A DNA stretch of 64,000 nucleotides. Origin: Ditylenchus dipsaci (taxonomy: Eukaryota > Nematoda > Chromadorea > Rhabditida > Anguinidae). The stretch is taken from contig SADC01000160.1 in NCBI GenBank assembly GCA_004194705.1, forward strand, positions 186,001 to 250,000, written 5' to 3'. This document shows, piece after piece, positions 1 to 10,999 of the stretch (positions are counted from its first letter, which is position 1; each line of letters begins with the position of its first letter). A program made the translations under genes and the position numbers. The notes beneath the pieces were generated by a model. That model was not told the origin of the DNA, ran no database searches, and was given only the letters and a program-made list of their open reading frames with translations.

Positions 1-2746
1 AATGAAAAGAACAAAAACTAAGTGGAAAAAAGTGGTTTGACCCTAGTCGGGATCGAACTTGAAGAGTGTTTTTAATTATTTTCACAATGAATCATACAAT
101 AGAGGTTATCATGTCAACCTTGCAATCGATTTACTTAAAAAACCCTTTTCAGGTAAATAGCACAAGGAACTTAGTTGGTAAATGAATGTTTATGAAAACT
201 GGAAATTGATACTGAAAAGTGCTGATGTTTGATAAGGATTAAAATGGCGGATGGTCTGTGTGATTGACACAATTACCACTAGTTTTTTTTCGCTTTCACT
301 CACTTTTTTCTGGCTGTTTGTGAGAAAATTTGTGTATGCTTGCTTACTTGTGCAGACAAAGCTGAAATTTGCAGGCTTACAGCCAACAACAACAGCATTA
401 TTATTTACTGGAAATGTATATGGGCTAAGCACACAAAAATGTTTTGGTTAGAAAAACTTTTGGTCAGAGAGCTTTTTTTGAACGGTTTGATTAGGGTAAA
501 TGTAACCTAATTGAACAGTTTTAGGGGTTTGGCTGTTTAAAAAAAAGGAAGACACAGTTTTTAAAATTAGGTGAATATCAGTGTTGGTCAAGTCTCCGGA
601 TCGGGCTCTGAACCGGAAACCAAGCAAAACATAGGAGTGCTCGGAAACAAATAAAAAATTTAGATCAAAGAGGCTAGTTCTATATGTGTTGATGTGGCCC
701 CCGAAAAAAAATATGCCTTGGTCCCGCTGTTGTTTTTTGCGAAAAAATATTTTTTTCCTTTTTAGCCCAAGCTAATTTTTTTATAAAATAATAATAGTAA
801 GTAAAAAGACAGTTATTGGTTCTTTTTAAAAAAAATTACTTACATAGAAATGGTTTAAAAAAACAAAGAAGTTCGGAAAATCCAAGCAAGCTGTCACCAT
901 CGTAAAAGTTGGTCGTGAGTTCAGTTCCCATTCGAGTTCTTAATTATTTATACTATTTTGCGTCAATTTTAATTTTTTTATAGACAGGCTTTTCTGAATT
1001 AAAAAATGTTCTCATTGACGAAGGGAATTTTTCTATAAAATTAAATTAAAGTTTGAGAAATAAAGTGCAAAATATTTTTTGAAAGTATACAGCTTGATTC
1101 TAAAATATTATTATTATCATATAAAAACAACAATATTAAAATAACAAGAATACTAAGAAAGTGTTAGTCTACCTCTAGTCTATTTCTCACGCACTCTATG
1201 GCCAGCCATTCACACCAACCAATGGCAATGATGACATTGGACAGCCAGGAAACGACAGTTAATTCAATTAGACCCGACCAACAACATCCGACAACTTGGA
1301 GGTGAATTAATCAACCAGGACCCAACAAAAAAGAGTTACCACTAAGTGCGACTGTGGGAAATAAATCACAAAAGTGGCTTTTTGTTGTACAATTTATCTA
1401 AGCCCAAAAACATAAAAAGAAAAGCAGTTTGGGTGTGTGTGTGAAAAAATGGCAATAAAACAGGGGATTATTGCTGATGCTTTGAATCAAGTCAAAAATT
1501 ATTATTTTTTTACGTCATTTCTTGTTGACTTTATGCTTGACTGTTTGTCATAAGGTCAAGTTGTAGACAAACTTTATGGTCTGCAAATTTTGATGACGCA
1601 AAATTTTTTAAAGCTGGACATTAAAGAAACAAGAATCTTAAAATGAAAGTACCTACCGAAAGTTTGATGCAGTTCAAAAGGGTGTAACATTTGATTTTGG
1701 CCGCAGAATACTCAATTTGGGCCGCATGTTTGATAAATCTCAAGCAATATTAAGTCTTAACCGCTATTTTAGATGCTCGAAAGCATGCAAGACAAAAAAT
1801 AGGAAAAAGTTTCGAAACACGATTTTACGTGTTTTTTTTATAAAAAAGATTATAGGCTATATTCTTGCACAAATACCAACAATTTGTCATTTGATTTTGA
1901 AAGTTCACATTTATTTTAAAGAACTTTAGATAGTAGTGCAAAATAGTTTTAATAATATCGAGGCTAGTCTTTTCAAAGAACACTCTGGATCGCTAACAAA
2001 AAACAAAAGCACTGGACATAAATTGAGATAAGAAATAGTTTGCAAATGTCTCCAAAGTTGTAACAAAAATATGAAATTTGAAAATAAATCTAAAAATTTG
2101 GTCAAAAAGACTATGCCGAAAACCCATATTTGGTGTATTCACTGGTATTTTGAAAAAATAGGTCACGTCCAAATTATTGGGCCAAAACATCCCTAAAACA
2201 ATTGACTGACGTCTTTGCCAGCCCAAAACAAACAAATCGACAATTAAGCTTATATGTGGGTAAAAGGCAAACACGTGTTTGTGGTCTATGTGCTTGGAAC
2301 ACCGCAACTAAATTCACACGACCACATGTTACAACGCCCATTTCAGCATTCTAATATGGTCTTTCATACCTTTTTATGGTCTCTAAAACATTGATTTTGG
2401 TGCTAGCTGACAAAGGTGAGTCATTCTATTTTAGGCATTGTCTCCCAGCCTTTGTCATCATGCTTAGAGAAGCTTAGAAGCATGCTATATAGGGAAATAC
2501 TTTCTTGACAAGCAATTTGCTTAATGTCAACTGATCACGCACCATAGTGATTTTGATTCTAGGAAAGAAAATGCAACAACAACAGAGTAGAAAAATAGAA
2601 ATACTCGAGCTAGGGATCATGGCTATGGATTATGCGCAAGAAATAGCGCACAAATTATAAGAAAGATTCTGAAAAAAAGTTTAGTTTTAAAAAGTAGATT
2701 TAAGTAGATGGTAACAGTACTTTCTTCTCAGAAAAAACCTTTTTGG
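1..2746. other. gene-free AT-rich stretch
   Basis: No coding region is supported. The ORFs present are short, AT-rich and lack splice or domain signals. Around 700-735 lies a degenerate form of the 'CCTTGGTCCC..CTGTTG' motif that recurs in several foldback elements of the window. Around 880-935 there is a tRNA-like B-box resemblance (GTTCAGTTCCC), too weak to call a gene. Confidence 0.5.
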
Positions 2747-2955
2747 CAGGGCTCGTAGTCGTCCTTTTTAAAAAGATTTTTCTCTTTTTCGGGACCCAAA
2801 ATCTTTTTAATTTTTGAAGTTTTTAGTCAAAACCTTTTTTTCGCTCCAAAATAGCAATAAGCGCTGGATTAAATGACCTTTTTTCTTCAAAAATGGTCAA
2901 AGTGTCCTTTTTTACCCAAATGTTTTTTTTTCAAAATTTTTCATTACGAACCCTG
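2747..2955. mobile_element. short hAT-like MITE (CAGGG termini)
   Basis: The segment is bounded by imperfect terminal inverted repeats CAGGGCTCGTA and TACGAACCCTG. Similar T-rich octamers flank both sides (ctttttgg / tttttgga), in keeping with the 8-bp target duplications of hAT elements. The interior is T-rich with no ORF. Two other elements here share the CAGGG start (23168-23518 and 63750-63995), so a family of non-autonomous hAT-like elements is likely. The superfamily call rests only on termini and target-site length. Confidence 0.55.
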
Positions 2956-3337
2956 TTTTTGGAGAAAATTTAGCTAGACCCATAGCTGGGGTTGACCAAA
3001 TAAAGTATTCATGCGAACTGTTTTTGCTCTCACTTTCAATTCGTAATGATATTTGTTACGAGGAATAATAAAGACCAAAAATTAACGAAGCCGAGAGTCA
3101 GGCCAAGATCTCTATTGAATTGGTTAGAACATTAAGAAGATAATAGAAGAAACTGGTTTTTCTATAAAGACTGTCCATATAAAAATCAAAAGTTTGAAGA
3201 TGAAGAGCCCGGCAAGCAAAAAAAAGTAATCGAAACAGGTGATTACATCAAAGAATAGTAATAATTCACACACAAACACCACAGCAAAAAAAAAAAGCTT
3301 AAAAAATTAAAACGACCCATTTTTAAGATTTACCTCA

Positions 3338-6300
3338 TCACTCAAACTCATGAAAACCCACATCCGCAACTGTTTTTAAACCAGCTCAAACCCAAAAGTA
3401 AATATTTACCTAGCCAATTACCTAGCCCGATCCAAAAATGGCTTACCACACATTTGTGAAGGCATAGTCTCGTCATGGTGTTGTTCTTCGTCACCATCCT
3501 CACTTGAAGAGGAAGAAGACCAGTCATCGCCGTAAATACACTCTTCATCGTCTTTTTCTTCTACTACCACAGCTACTGGCGTGTCTTGATTACTAATGCA
3601 TTCAGTGTCCTCTTGCCAATAGTCCAAATGTTCCTGGTTGACGTCCACAGGAGTGTTTCCGCACTCGCCGTGAGAACAAGCATTAGCTGGTTGGCAGAAA
3701 GAGCAAGGCTCAGCCGACACATAGAACATAGAAGATGGATGGTCGAGGGTGGTGTTGGGTCTATTTCGGACTGAACTAAATCCATTGGTGGCATTCACTT
3801 TGAGCCGAATTTGATCCATCTGAAAATGGTAGGAATTAGAGCTGAAAATTGAGATTTTTCCTATTTTGTGTTTTGTTAGGTGAAAATATGAGCGAAAACA
3901 TGTTTGTGATTGATAAAAAATGTATAATAGATATTTAATTAGCACTGAAAAGCTAAGAACATGTGGTTGGGAAGTGTATAACACTCAAAAAGTGGTTTAG
4001 AAGAAAGATTACTGCGCACATTGACGAATATTACCCATCGGCTTGTTTTAGGTGGAGGAAAAGAGACGCTTAGATCTCAATCAATAAGCGCAGGGACATT
4101 TGCAATTTGCCTGAAGCAGTGTTTTTAGAAGTTGAACAAAAAGAGCAGAAGGCATAAAATTAGGGCATGTGGGAAGTCTATTTATCACTACCGTTTTTTA
4201 AATTGCAAAATCAATCCTCTTCATTTAAAGTCATTTCCGATCCATGTTTTGCAGAAATCTTTCGGATAAATGACCATACACTTTGTAGCCAATGACATGA
4301 GCTATTAAGCTCTTGTGCAATTTCTCGAATATTTTCTCGTTGAACAACCCTAGGGAAGGGCAATAAGGCAAAAGAACAGTTTGAGTTGATGCACGAAACA
4401 GACTTGTACAAAATATGCTTGATTGTCGAGATCATATTGAACACTTTTTTATAAAGTGGACAACGTCATCTGTGTGTCTTTGAAAGGCCATTCTAATCTT
4501 TTTCCTATGTACTGGTCATCATATCAAAAAAATAGGACTGTCGTCTACATTTTTTTCTGTATATTGCCATCCTCCGTGTAGTCAATGGTCCTGTCCCGAC
4601 GGGGCAGATTACGAGCTGGGCCCTAGTCACTATGGCCGAGATCTGACCAAAATTAGGATGGAAGTTCGAAAACCTCACCTTTTTTGACAAATTCAACTGC
4701 AGTTCGCTTTTGAATCTCCACAATTCACTCAGACTTTTTCTCTTGTGTTGGTGCGAAGACTTTGTCCTTCCAGTAGTTCCACAATTGAAGTTCTGTTTAT
4801 GCAGAGAATGGGATCTTCCATCTATAGAGTCATCTCTGTTGGACTGCTCTACCGCACTCCTTATCATAGCTGCGGTCTTGGGGTTGGTTGATGAAGACCA
4901 AGTGTCATACCGTCCACAATGTCTCCATCTCAATGGAGGGGCCGACAGGGTCGCTGTACTTGACATTTCATTGATGGCACAGCTGTTTAAAGAGTTAGAA
5001 AAGGGATAGGAAGGCGTGTTAACTGGGTAATGGTCATCAGGATCTTCCTGAAATTAAAGTTAATTTGAGTTTTTTATGTTGCCGATTATTGCAGAAATAG
5101 TATAAGTTTCAATGAGAAAGCAGGAAAACAAGTTATCATCTTGTGACTGCTTTAACTTGTGACTATCAGCTCGCAACGGTTTTTTCCCACATTTTTAAAT
5201 TTTGAAACAAGTCGAAATTTTATTTTAAAAAGCTTCTTCTAGGTCGAAAGAGTTCTTCTGACTGCAAATTCGATGATATCTGGATTTAAAGAGACTTTTT
5301 GATTGTATAAATGTCTTTTTTTGCAAAAATATTGACTGACTACCGAAAAAGCATTCGCATGTTGATTAATTGGCCGACAATCAATAGTCCGATTTTCATT
5401 GCTCAAATATTTTTCTCTTATCTGTAAAAAAGTCAATCCTTTTACAGATTTATTTTGAGCCAATCACAGGGCTTTCAGAATATGCAAACAAAAAAATGAG
5501 AAAGTTTCTTTTTTTGAGTACTCAACATCCTTTTTTATACTTTTTCAAGAGTATAATATGTCATTGGACGCGGAAATCGCGGGGCTTTCAAACTGTATAA
5601 AAAGCTGTCGATGCTGAGCGTTGAAATTTTAAGAAAAATTGATCTGAAAGCTTTAAAAAAATTATTGAATTTTTTATTCGGCATAAAGTTACATACAATT
5701 AAATAAACATAATCATTTTAAAGTTTAAAAATTTTTAGCGTGAAAATTTGCTTTTACTCGTGAAACTGCAGCATCTGACACCGGATTCGGAATCAGTATA
5801 CCCGATATACTGATAAAACCACTTTCAGAAAAAAATTCACCGTCATATTCGAATTCCGTTCGAGACAATTAACATTCAAATCAAAACAGTATTGATTTAT
5901 TCGAATGTTTATTGTCTCGAACGGAATTTCTATTTGAATTTTGTTAATTTTTTATCTGAAAGTAGTTTTATAAGCAAATCGGGTAAGCTGATCCTGAATC
6001 CGGTGTCAGATAATGCGATTTCACGAGCAAAAGTAAATTTTCACGCAAACTTTTAAATGATTATGTTTATTTAATTGTATTTAACTTTTCAGTTTCCACC
6101 CTTTTCCTACTATTTTTTCATCTTTTTATAACAGTATTCGTAGGGCTTTTTGAAAGTGCAATCATAAAGTTTGCGAGAGATTCACTGTTTCAGAAAAATG
6201 ACAGAAGAAATCAAAAGTTTTACTTCAAAAATAGACTGTTTTGTCTTAAAATGCTTTTTTATTGAAATATTGTAGGCTTTTTCGGTACGTGACAAAAGGC

Positions 6301-9300
6301 TACAACGCCCGAAAGGCTACAACAGGCCAAAAGGCTACAACTCGAAAAAAAGGACACAAGGCTACAACTTGCAAGAAAGGGACAAAAGGCTACAACTCAG
6401 TAAAATTATAAAAAAAGCGAAAATTTCGACTTTTTAGCTATTTTACCATGTTTTTCAATACGGGACTTGGCAAAAACAAAGCCTCTAAATGCATTTTTGA
6501 TCAAAGTCTTGCTCGGAATTATGTCTAAGGTAAGTGACCAATTTAAAACTCGTTTTCTGTAATTTTGAACCACCCAATAAAGAAATTCGTAACCAACCAA
6601 GCCCCTGAACTAACCAACCAACTAACCAACCAAGCCCCCTGCGCTCCCTTCGGGGCGCAGGGGGCTTGGGGGCTTGGAGTTGAGATGCGCACACCCACAT
6701 ACCTTAGACGCAAATCACTCGAAAGTGACTCTGGATGCATGAAAAAACATGCATACCAGAGTTTATTTATGTGGTAGGCCCCAGTATTCAAAACTATATG
6801 CAACAACTTTCTTTCAAACAAAAAGGTTATTTTTAGGTAGACCCAAAACTCAATTTTTTATTGACCAGAACTCAGAAGTAATGTCTTTTTTGAACTCGTG
6901 AGGCGATTCCAGGCTGATATAGGTTGTTTGGTAACACTTTACGGTTCCTTTTTTGGGTTTGCGGCGCTTTTTCCCAATTTTACTGAGTTTTAGCCTTTCG
7001 GCCGTTATAGCCTTTTGTCCGTGTCCGAGGCTTTTTATAAAACCTTCATTGCAAACAAAAAGAGCTTTGTCTCCCGCGTCGAATAACATATCATTTGGAG
7101 TATGCACAATACGAAATTTCGGAAGGATTATGATCATAAAATATAGTCTAGATTGTTGGAGTCAATCTTTTTACAGATTTTTTTCGAGCCAATCACAGGG
7201 CTTTCAGAATATGCAAACAAAAAGTTTGCGCTGAAATAAAAAATTTTGTGTAGAAGGCTTTTTATGCCGAATAAAAAAAATTCAATAATTTTTTTAAAGC
7301 TTTCAGATCAATTTTTCTTAAAATTTAATGCTCAGCATCGACAGTTTTTTATTCAGTTTGAAAGCCCTGCAATTTCTGCGTCCAATGACATATTAGACTC
7401 TTGAACAAGTATAAAAAAGAGTTGAGTACTCAAAAAAAGAAACTCTCTCATTTTTCGGGGGTCGACACTACCTCTTTTTAAAAAACGCGTAATCTTCCGT
7501 GTAAGACCAACTTTTTAATATGACTATATTTCTTAAACTGGCCCAGCATGACTTCCTCTACACAATAGGCTAAAAAAATTTGTTGTCAAAATTCTGAAGT
7601 AACAAATTTCTCTATTGGGTGGTTCAAAATTACAGAAAACGAGTTTTAAATTGACTGGTAAATTATTTACAGCCTTTCCTCTTACTTAATCTTTTTTCGC
7701 AACAACCCACCTCATCACTCAGATCATCTGCAGAGTCTTTGTTGTAGTCCACACTGGTTCTTCTTCTAGATCCATTCCATGCAGCAATATCTGCAGCACT
7801 ATCATTAGAGCATGAATAATTCATAGAATTAGTAGGATTATTTGAGCCTGGGTCCTGTTGGTGGCTGCTGTAAGTAGAAGGCTCACTATCACCCTTGCCA
7901 ATAGACAAAGTGTCGTAGTGCCTGTTTTTGCCAGCAGAAAGATTAGTGGTTGAAGTGCGGTAGAAATCAGGTGGAGAAAACCTGAAATTCAGAGACCAAA
8001 GTTGAGTGTTTTGTGTGAAGATTGATCCCAAACCTACCTTCCATAGATTTTCTTTCGAAATTTTGGCACGTACTTTCCCTGTTTTTCATCACTTTCGTGT
8101 TGTTGTTGAGCAGGGGATTGTTCGGGGATTTAGTTCTGTTTTGATGATAGTCATTGTCACGTTTGGAGAAAGCCTGTTTAGATTGGAGTTACGAGCTTTT
8201 TCTTCCTGAAATGTTTGTTGACTTAAAAAAGAGTGATATTTCGCACTAATTATGACCACGTCAGTATTATGTTCGTGACTACCTTATCAGTTTATAGACA
8301 CTTTTCCACTCAAAATCTAGCTGGAATTCAGCGTTCTACTTAGAGCGGTCATATTTTATTCACTCTGATGACCGCCTGCCCAATTTTGAGGACCTATATT
8401 TAAGCCTAGTGCAAATATTCGGCTAGAAAACAAAAAAACCCTGGGACCTAGCTTGTGAGGACGGTTTATCGGTGATCGGCTTTGTTCTTTTCGTGGTCGC
8501 TTAGCCAAATCAAGCTTTTTCACAGAACTGGTTGATTAGCAATTTTCGGCAATCAACCACACCAACCATCAACTGGTTGATTAATTCCCGGTTGATTTAC
8601 CGGTTGATTAGGATTTTTTGGTAATCAAGCGCCACATCAGTTGATTGTTTGCTGGTTGATAAATTGGTTGATTGGGATTTTTTGCTTATCAGCCGCCACA
8701 TCAACCATCCACCGGTTTTTTGATTCCCGGTTGATTTACCGGTTGAGAAAACTGATCTACCGGTGGCTCACCGGCGAATAAACCGGCTGATAACGCCGGT
8801 TGATTGGCTAAGACTGATAAAGTATCACAAATGAATAGCCACCCATCGAAAACAGAAAACTGATCTAGATAATTTATAATCAGCATGGTAGACTTACATA
8901 AAATGCCTGTTCTATTTCCTCGTAAAGTTCATCAAACTTTTCGCCTCCATCATCATCACTGTACCTATGGCTTATTGAAGTAGACTCCAGTTTTGGGGGC
9001 GAAGGTGGAGGCATCGAAGGCAGTCTAAACAGTGAATTTCATTAATGTAAAACCTAAGCCACGGAATTTCAATAAAAAGTGGAAAAGTTTGAAAAACATT
9101 CTTACTTGGGAAGCTGCATGCCATCCATAGTGTGGTCTATGACAGTTGTAGCAGGTATCCACTTCCTAACCATCACTGTGTTTGACGAACCACTGGCATA
9201 GCTGCTGTGGGTGGAGGCGGTGGTTTGACTGAAGGTTTGCGCACCACTCTTCAAATCATTGTAATGAAACGGAAAGTTGTTTAAGAATAGAAAGTAAATT

Positions 9301-10982
9301 AATTGTTACTTAATGAACTTTTTGGGCAAAAAAATTGCAGACGATTACACAGATTTGTGCAGATTAACCACTAAATCGTTTACAAATGGCTGGAAATGCA
9401 AAAAAAATAATGGAGCATGCCTCAGGGGCTCATTATTTCATCTCGCACTTTGGAATCCCTCGAAAATGTGCTAAATGGACTGGTTTGAGGCTTTCAAATT
9501 CATCTGTTTCTCAAACCTTTCAGTTGTGGATCAGCCAAAAAGTGAAAGTCAACTTGTCACTTTCTTCGGAAAAGGGTTTTTCAAAATGTGGCTTACTTAT
9601 AAGAAGAAAATATTTATTAGGTGCAGAAATGTCATTTCAATGATTTCAGCCACAGTCTTATTTTTTTAAGAATTCATTTTACCTCTTTGAATTTGTAATT
9701 TTCACATCCGTTTTGTCTTCCTGTTTTGTAGTTGTTGCTGTAGATTGCAACCTTTTTTCTTCAACTGTTTCACTAGGTTTTTGTAACTTTATTTCGCAAT
9801 CAGAAGATTTTTCACTGTTTAGGAATTGCATCGCAGCCAAGTCTTCTTCCTCGACAATCACTGATTTGGTTGATCCAACATTATTATCAAGTGGCATAGG
9901 AGGCTTCTAAAAACAAATTTACTTTATTTAAACAAAATGTGTTTTAGTTTGAACATGTAAAAAAATCAGATGAGAAGTTTTAAATAAGAGATTACTTGGC
10001 TTAACATAAATGGAATACAGCAAAAAGTATTCCTCCCCGGCCGGGAATCGAACCCGGGTCTCGCACGTGACAGGCGCGGATACTTATCACTATACTACCG
10101 AGGACATGTTAGTAATTAAGTTGTTTAGATATATGTATGAATATAGAGCTTTTTTGACACTACTCTAAATATATATAAAAATATTGTTTTCGAACAATTT
10201 TCTGAAACTCTATAACAATGCTATGACACTTGATAGTAATAAAAAGCAACGAAAAACCAAAAACCCAAGTGTTCGATCCTAGTAAATTTTTTTTCCAGAA
10301 TATATATTTTTTTCTAGAGAATATTTTTAGAGCGTTTATATATGAATGAATTATTTTTTCGCTACAAAACCATATGTAAAAACTAATATGTAGAATAACA
10401 AAACTTTACAAGTTCAAATACAAAAAACTCACTATCGTGGGGCGATTCTGTCTCTTTGAGCTTCTAGTAACACTGTTTTTATTGATCAGCAAAGTGGCCG
10501 TGGATGAGTTGCTGGCAGGTTTCATAATATTTTTTGCTAATTTTTGACAACCTTTTACATCTTCACTACTCGCCTTTTCATCATTAGCTAATTTTCCAAC
10601 AACGTCCAAAGATGAACTAGGCAAATTTAAGTCTTGACCCAATGATTTTTCTGATAATTTGCATGGTGGCTCAATGTTTGGCTTTGGTTTGGGTTTTGTA
10701 GCTGGTGGAGTCTTAGAATTGGTGGTACAAGCACTGGCCAAAGCCTTCTCGACCACCAATTTGGATGGTTTAGGCGGGGGTTTAGGCCTCAATTGCGGCT
10801 TTGGTTGAGTAGAAGCCAGCAGTAAGGGCGTAGGAGTGCCTATGGGCATATTTGCACTTGCTGATAGCGTCTTCATTGTGGTTGCTGGAGTAAGTTTAGC
10901 TTTTGCGGTGGTAGAAGCATTAGTAGACTTGCTGGAAGTCTTGTGTGGCAGAGGAGAAAACAACTTCTCTTCCTTTTTGGGG
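3338..10982 (-). CDS. multi-exon gene, Pro/Ser/Thr-rich protein of unknown function (partial 5')
   Basis: Nine exons can be chained on the minus strand, all with GT-AG sites: 10982-10433, 9906-9683, 9228-9106, 9024-8898, 8205-8038, 7981-7711, 5047-4679, 3819-3447 and 3369-3338 (TGA stop). Splice phases agree at every junction except across the 8205-8038 exon. The first exon is Pro/Lys/Thr-rich (PKPQLRPKPPPKPSK). Later exons hold MVRKWIPATTVIDHTMDG, a PPPSPP stretch, YVPKFRKKIYGRFSPPDFY, and a Ser/Asp/Glu-rich acidic tail (DDWSSSSSSEDGDEEQ) with several cysteines. The N terminus lies upstream and was not found. No signal peptide, membrane segment or known domain is visible; the composition suggests a disordered cytoplasmic or nuclear scaffold, which is inference. 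The exon at 8205-8038 needs a 1-2 nt frame correction. The terminal exon is only ten codons and is the least certain. Confidence 0.72.
4211..4350 (-). CDS. orphan or alternative 3' exon
   Basis: An open stretch follows a good 3' splice site (cccttccctag) and ends in a stop at 4211. It encodes a helix-like segment beginning VVQRENIREIAQELN and ending TLNEED. It lies inside the intron between the 4679-5047 and 3447-3819 exons of the larger gene. Its acceptor phase does not match the upstream exon, whose phase does fit the 3819 exon. It could be an alternative terminal exon using another donor, the last exon of a different transcript, or chance. Confidence 0.35.
5690..6092. repeat. 400-bp near-perfect palindrome
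   Basis: The left arm (for example taaataaacataatcatttt at about 5701) is the reverse complement of the right arm (aaatgattatgtttattta at about 6055). Matching blocks continue inward through the ctgacaccggattc / gaatccggtgtcag pair to a short spacer near 5888. A foldback MITE is the simplest reading. It contains no ORF. Confidence 0.75.
6285..6405 (+). repeat. degenerate 'ggctacaac' tandem repeats
   Basis: Five to six loosely spaced copies of aaaggctacaac occur in about 110 bases (gacaaaaggctacaac, cgaaaggctacaac, ccaaaaggctacaac and similar). Spacing is irregular, so this is a diverged minisatellite inside the foldback cluster. A reverse-orientation echo (atagccttttgtccgtg) lies near 7008-7024. 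Confidence 0.6.
6480..6785 (+). repeat. interspersed repeat with GC-rich hairpin (copy 1)
   Basis: This copy shares long blocks with 49865-50098, including gctcggaattatgtctaag, gagatgcgcacacccacata and gactctggatgcatgaaa. The centre holds a strong hairpin in which AAGCCCCCTGCGC pairs with GCGCAGGGGGCTT around a CTTCGGG loop, flanked by ccaacc / ggttgg runs. A weaker third copy (tail only) is at about 56965-57045. The gc-rich stem in AT-rich DNA suggests a structured RNA or a non-autonomous element; which of these cannot be decided here. Confidence 0.65.
8525..8800 (+). repeat. GGTTGATT-type short tandem/inverted repeats
   Basis: The region is built from variants of 'ccggttgattaaccgg' and 'gccacatcaaccatccaccgg', in both orientations, about every 12-25 bases. 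A related patch is at about 56795-56940. It lies in the intron 8206-8897 of the large minus-strand gene. Such a cluster could form many alternative small hairpins. No coding potential is seen. Confidence 0.6.
10033..10104 (-). tRNA. tRNA-Asp (GTC)
   Basis: The minus strand folds as a full cloverleaf of 72 nt. The acceptor stem TCCTCGG pairs with CCGGGGA and is followed by discriminator G. The D-arm region TAGTATAGTGATAAGTATC matches an A box. The anticodon stem CGCGC/GTGCG encloses loop CTGTCAC with GTC at 10069-10071. The T arm carries GGTTCGATTCC (B box). There is no intron, and CCA is not encoded, as expected in eukaryotes. It is nested in the intron 9907-10432 of the large minus-strand gene, in the same orientation. 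Confidence 0.96.
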
Positions 10983-10999
10983 CTGAAAATAGGGGATTT

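Larger units (their letters stand above)
5433..7460. mobile_element. nested foldback transposon cluster inside an intron
   Basis: The segments near 5433-5490 and 7157-7214 are direct repeats (both contain agccaatcacagggctttca). The material that follows each is inverted: 5500-5690 reappears in reverse near 7225-7450, including the gctgagc / gctcagc block. Between them lies a second palindrome at about 5690-6092 centred near 5888. Further in is a 'gacaaaaggctacaac' cluster (6285-6405) and the GC-hairpin repeat described separately. No transposase is visible. The whole cluster sits in the 2.66-kb intron 5048-7710. Confidence 0.7.

Noticed and set aside
6485..6821. Overlapping ORFs on both strands with Trp/Leu-Val-rich repeats
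   Set aside because: They arise from the ccaacc/ggttgg runs and the GC hairpin of an interspersed repeat, mirrored on both strands. No start, splice or homology support.
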